Below the pieces are notes generated by a model. It saw only the letters and a program-made list of their open reading frames with translations. It was not told the DNA's origin and did no database searches. Shown piece after piece: positions 1 through 6,557 of a DNA stretch of 12,844 nucleotides. The position numbers and the translations under genes were made by a program. Source of the stretch: JBOGEB01 sp050743125 (GTDB lineage Bacteria; Actinomycetota; Nitriliruptoria; Euzebyales; Egibacteraceae); assembly GCA_050743125.1 (NCBI GenBank), contig JBOGEB010000126.1:1-12844 (forward strand). The letters are read 5' to 3'. Every line of letters begins with the position of its first letter. The first letter of the stretch is position 1.

Positions 1-67
1 TGCGTGACGAACCCTGGCCACAAGGGCGAACACCGCCCAAACGACAACGTTATTTCGACCCGGGTGC

Positions 68-841
68 TTACTGGGCGGGGTGGAGGGACAGGCCGGGGGC
101 GGGGACGGGCTGGGGGCCGCGGCGACCCCACGGGGCCTCGGCCTCGGTTCGGCCGACGACCACGTCGACCCAGCGGCCGAGCAGCGCGGCGCCTGTCCCG
201 CGGGAAAAGACGTCGCGTCGGCGCGCCTGGACCACCAGGCCGTCGGGGTCAACGCCGCCCGCCTCCAGCCGTGCGCGCATGCTCGGGGCGGCGACGAGAG
301 CCTCGATCAGGCCGGCGTCCAACTCAGCGTGGAACGTGATGCCGTACGCGGTCTCGCCCACCCGGAAGGCCACGACCTCGTCCTGCCCGTCGCGCGCGAG
401 CGGGACGGCGCCGTCCCCGGGCACGATCCGGTCGGCGTCAAGGAAGAGCGCCGCCATCCCGTCGGGGTAGGCGGCGAGCACGGGATCGGCCGTGCCCTCC
501 ACGGTGCGCTCGACGGGGACGTAGCCGAGCGCGCCCACGCCAGGCTCGGCACGCCCGCCGGCGGCCTCAGCCAAGAGCTGCGCGCCGAGGCATAGGCCGA
601 GCACCGGGACGCCTGCCGCAACGCCCGCGGCGAGCAGCTCGCGCGCGGCGTCGCGCTGAGCCACCGCAACGGTCCCGTCCCCGCCGAGGACCACGAGCGC
701 CCGCATACCGTCGACCGGGCCCGGCAGGGGATCGCCTTCCCACAGGTGCACGACGCGGGTGGGTCGGCCGCGCGAGCCGACCACCTCGCCGAGCAGACCG
801 GCGGGCAACTGCGGCAGGTGCTGGAGAATGACGAGCTCCAT
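68..841 (-). CDS. Class I glutamine amidotransferase-like protein (GMP synthase GATase-domain type)
   Basis: Predicted 257-residue cytoplasmic protein of the class I glutamine amidotransferase fold, which hydrolyses glutamine to release ammonia or works as a related hydrolase. The nucleophile elbow reads GLCLGAQLLA with Cys84. Near residues 168-173 GITFHAE supplies the catalytic His171 and Glu173, with Ala where most relatives have Pro (HPE). An oxyanion-type glycine segment (VVLGGDG) lies near residues 50-56. The usual W-H-x-D segment in the middle of such domains is not evident (ALFLDADRI instead), so the acceptor or substrate may differ. The ATG at 841 is preferred over upstream in-frame starts because a purine-rich AGAGGGA lies about 9 bases before it and the protein homology begins there. 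It has no synthetase domain, so it is a stand-alone GATase. It diverges from the siderophore operon across 145 bases. A functional link to that operon is only inferred from position. Confidence 0.82.
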   Translation of the reverse strand: MELVILQHLPQLPAGLLGEVVGSRGRPTRVVHLWEGDPLPGPVDGMRALVVLGGDGTVAVAQRDAARELLAAGVAAGVPVLGLCLGAQLLAEAAGGRAEPGVGALGYVPVERTVEGTADPVLAAYPDGMAALFLDADRIVPGDGAVPLARDGQDEVVAFRVGETAYGITFHAELDAGLIEALVAAPSMRARLEAGGVDPDGLVVQARRRDVFSRGTGAALLGRWVDVVVGRTEAEAPWGRRGPQPVPAPGLSLHPAQ

Positions 842-986
842 CGCGTGCTCCCTCTGCGTACTCCTCGGCCGACGGGCGCCGGGACGGCGCTGATCTGTAT
901 CGGGACTGACGGTAACCGCCCAGGGAGGTTTCGGGACAGAGAATGCCCCGGGGGGTGAATGCACAACCCGTGCCAAGGAGTATGGC
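842..986. promoter_or_regulatory. Divergent intergenic region between the amidotransferase gene and the siderophore operon
   Basis: These 145 bases must carry start signals for both divergent transcription units. By eye there is no convincing -35/-10 pair and no close match to the IdeR/DtxR iron-box palindrome (TTAGGTTAGGCTAACCTAA) that often controls actinobacterial siderophore genes. The amidotransferase ribosome site lies at the left edge and the AAGGAG of the first synthetase at 975-980. Function as a shared promoter is inferred only from the gene layout. Confidence 0.4.
975..980 (+). promoter_or_regulatory. Ribosome binding site AAGGAG selecting a TTG start
   Basis: AAGGAG sits 6 bases before TTG at 987, which is in frame with the first NIS synthetase. 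An ATG at 982 lies between them but is in the wrong frame. The alternative in-frame GTG at 1062 has a GGAAGG about 6 bases upstream and would shorten the protein by 25 residues. The Shine-Dalgarno match favours the TTG, but the first 25 residues are not recognisably conserved, so the start is not settled. Confidence 0.5.
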
Positions 987-3131
987 TTGGATTACGCTCC
1001 CCACTCAGGAACGTGGTTGCAGCTCCGCCGGAATCGCGAGGCGCCCGTGGAAGGCCACATCGTGAGCGTTCCGCCCCCAGGATCATGCCCGTCCCTTCCC
1101 GCGTACACCGGCGGTGTCGGGGAGCAGGGACCCGCCGACGCACTCCCCTGCCACACCAGCGAGGACGTCGAGGTCCGCGCCGGGCCGGAGCGGGCCGCGC
1201 TCGCGGCGCTGCGGACCGCCTACCCTCAGCTCGCCGCGAGGTACGGCGCGGCCCTGCGGCAGGCCCGGGTCGTGGGGCTGGGGAAGCTGTGGATCGCGCT
1301 GTCGCGGGAGCGACTCGACGGCGTCGTCCCGTCGTCAAGCGCTGGCCGCGCGACGCTCCTGTTGCCCGACGGCACTCGGCTCTGTGCCCCTGCCGCGATC
1401 ATGGACACGTCTGCGTATCCCCACAGCCTGACCGTCACCCTGCACGGGACGCTCCAGCGGCTCCGCGAGAGGGCGGAGGGGACGCGCTCGACGACGATCG
1501 AGCACCCCGTCACGCTGCTCACGGCGGTCATGGCGGCTCGGCCCGACCGTGCCGACGACGATCGCTGGCTGCGGCTGTCCGCTGAGCTGGCCGACAGCGT
1601 CGCCAACCACGCGCTCGCGCTCGTCGGCGAGTCCTGGCGCCGTGAGCGGCTGGCCTGTGAGCGGGTCGGAACCCCAGAGGGGACCCTGGGAACGTCCCCC
1701 CAAACGTCCCCCAAGGGAAACGCGCTGCGCTGGGCGGCGCGCCGCGCCGTCACCGACCCGGGGTTCAGCCCGCTCGCCGCGTTCGAGCAGGCCGTCGTCG
1801 ACGGGCATCCGCTGCACCCGTGCGCGCGCATCCGCGGCGGCATGACCACGGAGGAGCTGTTCGCCTACGCCCCGGAGTGGGCCGATGAGGTCGCGCTCCG
1901 GATCGTCGCCATTGCCACCTCGTCGCTCACGGAGTCCTCGCTCGCGCGCCAGGGGATGACCGCCCTGCTCCGGCATTGGCACCCGGCTGCCGCCGGCGCC
2001 GCCGATGCGCACCTGCGCGGCGTTCGGCGAGATCCGGCCGACTACGAGCTGCTGCCAGTCCATCCGTGGCAGCTGGACCGCGCGCTGGGGGACCGCTACG
2101 CCGACGCGCTCGCCGACGGGCGCATCCTCGTCATCCCACGAGCACAGATCCGTGCCCGGCCGCTGCTGTCACTGCGGACGCTTGCCCCCGCCACCGACCG
2201 GAGGGCCGCCCATGTGAAGACCGCGGTCGACATCCGGCTCACCACCGCGACCCGCGTCGTGTCGCCGGCGACGGTCCAGAACGGCCCGGTGATGTCGATG
2301 CTGCTGGCCGAGATCTGCCGGCGGGAGGACGGCTTCGGCGGGCGGTTCGTCGGCCTTGCCGAGTTGGCCAGCGGGAGCTACCGGCCAGCGCCGGGCGAGC
2401 CGCCCGACGCCGCAGCCAGCCTCGCTGCGATCGTTCGGGAGTCCCCCGAGCGCCACGCAGCCGACGGTGAGGTCGCGCTTCCGGCCGCCGCGCTCACCGC
2501 CCGCTCGCCCCTGAACGGCCGGCCGCTGCTCATCGACGTGCTCGACGAGCTGGCATCGACGTACCGGGTCTCGCTGTCCGACACGGCCGCGTGCTTCCTC
2601 GCCAGCTATTGCGAATGCATGCTGCCCGCGCTGCTCGCGCTGCTGTCCCGCTGGGGGGTCGCGTTGGAGGCACATGGGCAGAACGTCGTCGTGGTGGTAC
2701 GTGGTGGCCTGCCGGTACGTGTCCTCTACCGCGACTTCGGTGGCATCCGGGTCAGCCAGGCCCGACTGACCCGCCGCGGCCTGCACCCGCCGACATTGGT
2801 TGGCGCGCTGCCTACCGAGGACGAGGACGAGCTGCGTGCGAAGCTGTTCTTCCCGCTTGTCAGCACCAACCTCAGCCAGGTCGTCGCCGCGCTCGCCCGT
2901 GCTGGCGGCACCGCTCCCGAGCGATTATGGCGGCTGGTCGCCCGGTGGTGCCGTACGGTCTACGCAACGCTCACCGCGGACCCCTCCATCCGGGCCCAGG
3001 CCGGCGGCGACGAGGCCGCCCTGTTCGGCCCCACGCTCCCCACCAAGTCCATGCTGCGGGTCCAGATGTCCGTCAACCCCCATGTCTCGCAGTGGGTGGC
3101 GGTGCCCAATCCGCTGGCGGCGGCCGGATGA
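987..3131 (+). CDS. IucA/IucC family NIS siderophore synthetase, first of pair
   Basis: Predicted 714-residue ATP-dependent ligase of NRPS-independent siderophore (NIS) biosynthesis. These enzymes adenylate a carboxylate, often citrate, and condense it with an amine or alcohol in the cytoplasm. Family marks in order: GHPLHPCARIRGG around His277 (nucleotide/citrate-binding loop), LPVHPWQ with His359, VKTAVDIRLTT with Lys411 followed by a S-P-A-T-x-Q-N-G-P segment, and a C-terminal FhuF-like part with EAHGQN (His563) and RDFGG (Asp583). Length is somewhat above the usual 580-630 residues because of a long N-terminal part and a short repetitive insert near residues 228-245. The Lys usual in HPxxKxRxG is Arg281. 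The start is TTG 987 or GTG 1062. The stop overlaps the next start in ATGA, implying translational coupling. It might instead use another dicarboxylate such as 2-oxoglutarate or succinate; the substrate cannot be read from sequence. Confidence 0.93.
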   Translation: MDYAPHSGTWLQLRRNREAPVEGHIVSVPPPGSCPSLPAYTGGVGEQGPADALPCHTSEDVEVRAGPERAALAALRTAYPQLAARYGAALRQARVVGLGKLWIALSRERLDGVVPSSSAGRATLLLPDGTRLCAPAAIMDTSAYPHSLTVTLHGTLQRLRERAEGTRSTTIEHPVTLLTAVMAARPDRADDDRWLRLSAELADSVANHALALVGESWRRERLACERVGTPEGTLGTSPQTSPKGNALRWAARRAVTDPGFSPLAAFEQAVVDGHPLHPCARIRGGMTTEELFAYAPEWADEVALRIVAIATSSLTESSLARQGMTALLRHWHPAAAGAADAHLRGVRRDPADYELLPVHPWQLDRALGDRYADALADGRILVIPRAQIRARPLLSLRTLAPATDRRAAHVKTAVDIRLTTATRVVSPATVQNGPVMSMLLAEICRREDGFGGRFVGLAELASGSYRPAPGEPPDAAASLAAIVRESPERHAADGEVALPAAALTARSPLNGRPLLIDVLDELASTYRVSLSDTAACFLASYCECMLPALLALLSRWGVALEAHGQNVVVVVRGGLPVRVLYRDFGGIRVSQARLTRRGLHPPTLVGALPTEDEDELRAKLFFPLVSTNLSQVVAALARAGGTAPERLWRLVARWCRTVYATLTADPSIRAQAGGDEAALFGPTLPTKSMLRVQMSVNPHVSQWVAVPNPLAAAG
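1679..1699 (+). repeat. REP-like hairpin inside the first NIS synthetase gene
   Basis: GGGGAC (1679-1684) and GTCCCC (1694-1699) form a perfect 6-base inverted repeat around a 9-base loop. It is followed by a tandem AACGTCCCCC-type repeat at 1691-1700 and 1703-1712. The segment is translated in frame as a Gly/Thr/Ser/Pro-rich stretch. It resembles the short palindromic intergenic repeats found in many genomes, but a single copy in this window cannot prove that it is a dispersed element. Confidence 0.4.
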
Positions 3132-5251
3132 ACGACCTCCAGGGCACCACCCCGGTGGCGGTGCAGCTCCGCACGATCGAGGAGCTGCGGATGTACGAGG
3201 CCCTGAGCACCAACGTCCTGAGCACCAACGTCCTGAGCGCCACCACCCTGGGCGTCAGCACCCTGAGCGCAAGCGCACCGCGCTACGCCGCAGCGTTCCT
3301 CCTGCATCTGCCGAGGGCGCGGACGGCCATCCTGCGCCGCCTGCTCGCCGCCGTGTGGCGCGAGGACGTCGTCGCCATCCGGACGGCCGGCCGTCGTCTC
3401 GACACCAGCGCCAGCGCGCCGGGCCGCGCGGATCTGCCCGGGCTCGAGTCGCTGCTGGGAGGGGCTGCTCCGGGCCTGTGGCAGGTCCGTGACCTGGACG
3501 ACGCGACGGCGCTGGCGTTCCCGGTGCGTGCTGAGTACGCATTCGATCACGTCAAGCCAGGCGACCCGGTGCTGTGCCTGCGTGCCGGTGAGGCGACCGT
3601 GATCGACACGCCGCACGATCTCGTCGCGCTCCTCGCCGAGTACGAGCCGGCGCCGGGCTGGCGGCCGTTCGCCGCTGAGCTCGCGGACACCGTGGCCAAC
3701 CTCGCCCTGGCCTACGCCCGATCCGAGGAGCGTGAGCTTGCCCTGCGCCAGGTCGCGCTACGGCTGGACGCGTCCGACGCCGTAGGCCTTGCGCCGATGG
3801 TCGCCACCCGCGAGGCGCACGAGGACGCGACGGTGTTCTTCGAGCGGCTCAACACGAAAGGACATAACCTGCACCCGTGCGGTCGCGGTCGGCTGGGGCT
3901 GCGACCGGCCGACGTGCTGCTCCACGACCTGGAGTCCGAGACGCCGACTGACCTGATCCTCACCGGCATCCGGCGGGAGCGCATGGAGTCCACACCCGAC
4001 GAGCAGGGCCGCGACATCGGGCAGCTGCTGCTCGCCGAGTATCCGGGGCTCGGCACGGCCGTCCGCGAGCACTTCCGCGCGGACCGCCTCGACCCGGCCG
4101 AGTACGTGTTCGTGCCCGTGCACGCCTGGCAGCTCGAGCAGGTCGTCCGCCTCCTGTTCGCGGACGAGATCGCCAGCCGCACGGTGGTGCCCGTGCCCGC
4201 CGCCCGACTCGCTGGCGTGCCGACGTCGAGCCTGCGGACGTTGCTCACCGAACGCTCACCTGCGGGTCGGCGCCTGCTCGTCAAGACCGCCCTCGACGTC
4301 CTGATCGGCTCGACCCGGCGGTCCATCTCCGCGAACACGACGAACAACGGACCTGTTTACAGCCGGCTGCTCCGTCAGGTCATCGACCGTGAGCCCGCCC
4401 TGGCCGAGCGGATCGTCGTCCTCGACGAGCTGGCTGGCGCCAGCTACCGGCCGCTGGCGCACGATCCGGACCCAGACCGCCGTGCGCGCGCGCTCTCCGC
4501 GCTCGTCCGCGCCGACATCACCGCGTACCTGGGCCCCGGTGAGCTGCCCGTGCCCGGCTGCACGCTGTCCGCTCGCTCGCCGGTGACCGGGCGCAGCCTG
4601 TTGGTCGAGCTGCTCACCCGCTACGGGGCGGCGCGCGGCGAACCCGACCTGCGCATGGCCGGCCTGCGCTTCGTCGAGGAGTACGCCGCGCTGCTCCTTC
4701 CCGTGTCCGTGATCCTCATGACCAAGTACGGCATCGCCGTGGAGGGCCACCTGCAGAACTGCCTGCCCACGTTCGTCGGCGACGTGCCCACCCGGCTGGT
4801 GCTGCGAGACTGGGGCGGGATGCGGATCTACCTGTCACGGCTGCGCCGGCAGGGACTGCACCTCGACGCCCGGCCTGGCGCGATCACGGTGACCGAGGAC
4901 CTCCACGTCATGCGCGCCAAGATGCTCTACACCGTGCTGTCGAACCACCTCGGCGAGGTGGTCGCTCACTTGACCGCTCGGTGCGGCGTCGACCCGCGGG
5001 CGGCGTGGCAGCGCATCAGGGCACTCCTGGAGGCGATCCTGTCCACCTTGGACGCGGACCCGGCGCTGCGCGAGAACGTCGCCGCCGACCGAGCCGTCCT
5101 GCTCGCGCCCACGTTGCCGATCAAGGCGTTCGTGCGGATGCGGATGGACCCGGCTGGCGGCGACCAGTACGCGCAAGTGCGCAACCCGCTCCACCAGCAC
5201 GGTACGGTCCCGTCGGCTCCCACCCTTACGGTCGGCCCGTCGTCCCAGTGA
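3128..5251 (+). CDS. IucA/IucC family NIS siderophore synthetase, second of pair
   Basis: Predicted 707-residue NIS synthetase, homologous to but well diverged from the gene before it. Family marks: LHPCGRGRLG around His249 (Arg253 where Lys is usual), VPVHAWQ with His332 (Ala in place of the usual Pro of HPWQ), VKTALDV with Lys386, the S-A-N-T-T-N-N-G-P segment near residues 400-408, and a C-terminal FhuF-like region with VEGHLQN (His541) and RDWGG (Asp561). The ATG at 3128 overlaps the upstream TGA by three bases (ATGA), so this start is preferred although the frame stays open to 2591. The N-terminus holds a five-unit pentapeptide-like repeat. Two dissimilar NIS enzymes usually act in sequence on one scaffold, each joining a carboxylate to a different partner. 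Which half-reaction this one performs is not visible. Confidence 0.93.
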   Translation: MNDLQGTTPVAVQLRTIEELRMYEALSTNVLSTNVLSATTLGVSTLSASAPRYAAAFLLHLPRARTAILRRLLAAVWREDVVAIRTAGRRLDTSASAPGRADLPGLESLLGGAAPGLWQVRDLDDATALAFPVRAEYAFDHVKPGDPVLCLRAGEATVIDTPHDLVALLAEYEPAPGWRPFAAELADTVANLALAYARSEERELALRQVALRLDASDAVGLAPMVATREAHEDATVFFERLNTKGHNLHPCGRGRLGLRPADVLLHDLESETPTDLILTGIRRERMESTPDEQGRDIGQLLLAEYPGLGTAVREHFRADRLDPAEYVFVPVHAWQLEQVVRLLFADEIASRTVVPVPAARLAGVPTSSLRTLLTERSPAGRRLLVKTALDVLIGSTRRSISANTTNNGPVYSRLLRQVIDREPALAERIVVLDELAGASYRPLAHDPDPDRRARALSALVRADITAYLGPGELPVPGCTLSARSPVTGRSLLVELLTRYGAARGEPDLRMAGLRFVEEYAALLLPVSVILMTKYGIAVEGHLQNCLPTFVGDVPTRLVLRDWGGMRIYLSRLRRQGLHLDARPGAITVTEDLHVMRAKMLYTVLSNHLGEVVAHLTARCGVDPRAAWQRIRALLEAILSTLDADPALRENVAADRAVLLAPTLPIKAFVRMRMDPAGGDQYAQVRNPLHQHGTVPSAPTLTVGPSSQ
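3203..3277 (+). repeat. 15-base tandem repeat encoding five pentapeptide-like units
   Basis: Two exact copies of CTGAGCACCAACGTC (3203-3217 and 3218-3232) are followed by three degenerate 15-base units up to 3277. They encode LSTNV-LSTNV-LSATT-LGVST-LSASA at residues 26-50 of the second NIS synthetase. The Leu-every-five pattern recalls pentapeptide repeats, but five units is short. The exact duplication of the first two units suggests recent slippage. Confidence 0.75.
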
Positions 5252-5258
5252 GCGCCGC

Positions 5259-6524
5259 GTGAGCGCTGCGGGGACGAACCACCGCGCCTGGGAGCGAGTG
5301 AGCGAGACACTGCGGCGGCAGACGTCCAGGGCCGAGCCGGTGTGCGCGTACGTTTACGATCTGGACACCCTGGTCGAGCGTGTCGAGGCGGTCCGTGCGG
5401 TGCTGCCCGAGCGCTGCGAGCTGTACTACGCGGTCAAGGCCAACGGCCACCCCGCGGTGCTGGGCGAGTTGGCGGCGTGCGTCGAGGGGTTCGAGGTGGC
5501 CTCGCTGGGCGAGGTCGACAAGGCGCTCGCCGCGGGCGCGTCGCGGCTGCTGTTCAGCGGACCGGCCAAAACGGACCGTGAGATCGCCGGCGCGCTGCGG
5601 GCCGGCCTGGACCTGCTCAACGTGGAGAGCCTGCACGAGCTCCGCCGAGCGGGGTTGGTCGGGGCCGAGCTCGGTGTCACCGTGCCGGTGGCGCTGCGGG
5701 TGAACCGCCGCGCCGCCGGGCCGGCGGGCCGGCTCCGTATGACCGGTGCGGCCACCCAGTTCGGCATCGACGAGGCCCTGGTGGCGGAGGCGGTCGCGCT
5801 GGGCCGCGCACTGCCGGCGGTCGCGCTGCGCGGCTTTCACCTGCACGCGGTGTCGAACAACCTCGACGCGGCCGCGCACGCGGCCTTCGTTACGGACAGC
5901 GTGGCGTGGTGCGCACAGCAGGCGGCTCGGCACCGGATCGACCTGGACGTCGTCGATGTCGGCGGGGGCATCGGGGTGGCCTACACCGGCGGTGACGGCT
6001 TCGACCTGGCAAGGTTCGGCGCCGGGCTCGACGAGGCGATCGAACGGCTGCCGCCCGGCGCACGGCTCATCTTCGAGCTGGGCCGGTTCCTGGTGGCCGA
6101 GGCCGGCTGGTACGCCGCCGAGGTCCTCGACCTCAAGCAGACCCACGGCCGCTGCTTCGCCGTGCTCCGCGGCGGCACCCACCACTTCCGGCTGCCCGCC
6201 GCTTGGGGCTACAGCCACCCGTTCGTCGTGCTGCCGGTCGAGCAGTGGCGCTACCCGTTTGCCCGGCCGGAGGTGCGCGCGGTGCGCGTAGACGTGGCCG
6301 GGGAGCTGTGCACCCCGCGCGACGTGCTCGCCCGGGAGGTCTGGGTCGAGCGGCTCCGGGTCGGTGACGTCCTGGTGTTCCCCCTGGCCGGAGCGTACGG
6401 CTGGGAGATCTCCCATCACGACTTCCTCAGCCACCCCCACCCCGCTCAGCTCATCCTCGGCCCCACCGGCCCCCGCCGCGGTCACGCCGACCTGACCCGA
6501 TTCCCTCGGAGCTGGGAATTTTAA
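5259..6524 (+). CDS. Type III PLP-dependent decarboxylase of the siderophore (SbnH/PvsE) type
   Basis: Predicted 421-residue alanine-racemase-fold decarboxylase. Enzymes of this group in staphyloferrin B, vibrioferrin and related loci decarboxylate an amino acid already joined to citrate, after the first NIS ligation. Visible marks: YAVKANGH with the PLP Lys60, HLHAVSNNLD (His194), the phosphate-binding GGGIGV at 235-240, ELGRF (Glu273), GELCTPRDVL with Cys351 from the partner subunit's active site, and AGAYGWEISHHDF near the C-terminus. The HAVSNNLD and ISHHDFLSHPHP wording fits siderophore decarboxylases better than LysA or ornithine decarboxylases. The GTG at 5259 starts 7 bases after the previous stop; an in-frame GTG at 5298 with GGGAG before it is an alternative. 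It is the last gene of the three-gene operon. Its natural substrate (seryl-, diaminopropionyl- or lysyl-type conjugate) cannot be decided here. Confidence 0.92.
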   Translation: MSAAGTNHRAWERVSETLRRQTSRAEPVCAYVYDLDTLVERVEAVRAVLPERCELYYAVKANGHPAVLGELAACVEGFEVASLGEVDKALAAGASRLLFSGPAKTDREIAGALRAGLDLLNVESLHELRRAGLVGAELGVTVPVALRVNRRAAGPAGRLRMTGAATQFGIDEALVAEAVALGRALPAVALRGFHLHAVSNNLDAAAHAAFVTDSVAWCAQQAARHRIDLDVVDVGGGIGVAYTGGDGFDLARFGAGLDEAIERLPPGARLIFELGRFLVAEAGWYAAEVLDLKQTHGRCFAVLRGGTHHFRLPAAWGYSHPFVVLPVEQWRYPFARPEVRAVRVDVAGELCTPRDVLAREVWVERLRVGDVLVFPLAGAYGWEISHHDFLSHPHPAQLILGPTGPRRGHADLTRFPRSWEF

Positions 6525-6539
6525 AATCACGGCCCGAGG
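6504..6539. other. Inverted repeat with AT-rich palindrome at the siderophore operon end
   Basis: CCTCGG (6504-6509) and CCGAGG (6534-6539) flank a perfect 10-base palindrome ATTTTAAAAT (6518-6527) that includes the decarboxylase stop codon. This lies in the 33-base convergent gap before the phospholipase D-like gene. It could act as a weak bidirectional terminator, but there is no classic GC stem followed by a T run. It also marks the switch to lower-GC DNA. Confidence 0.3.
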
Positions 6540-6557
6540 ACAAGCTTGCATTGACGT

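Noticed and set aside
842..976. Extension of the amidotransferase by 45 residues to an upstream start at 976
   Set aside because: The extra residues are Arg/Pro-rich and non-conserved in look, and ATG 841 has its own ribosome site and begins the family homology.
842..986. IdeR/DtxR iron box before the siderophore operon
   Set aside because: No stretch comes close to the 19-base palindrome by eye; calling one would be forced.
307..1338. Long minus-strand open frame of 343 codons
   Set aside because: Arg/Ser/Pro-rich translation in another frame of the amidotransferase gene and antisense to the NIS gene; typical high-GC shadow.
2591..3127. Upstream open part of the second NIS synthetase frame (886 codons in total)
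   Set aside because: It overlaps the conserved C-terminal region of the first synthetase, and its translation lacks family features; the ATGA junction at 3128 explains the start.
5226..6551. 441-codon minus-strand open frame opposite the decarboxylase
   Set aside because: Antisense shadow of a gene with clear catalytic motifs; its translation is His/Arg/Gln-rich with no recognisable domain.
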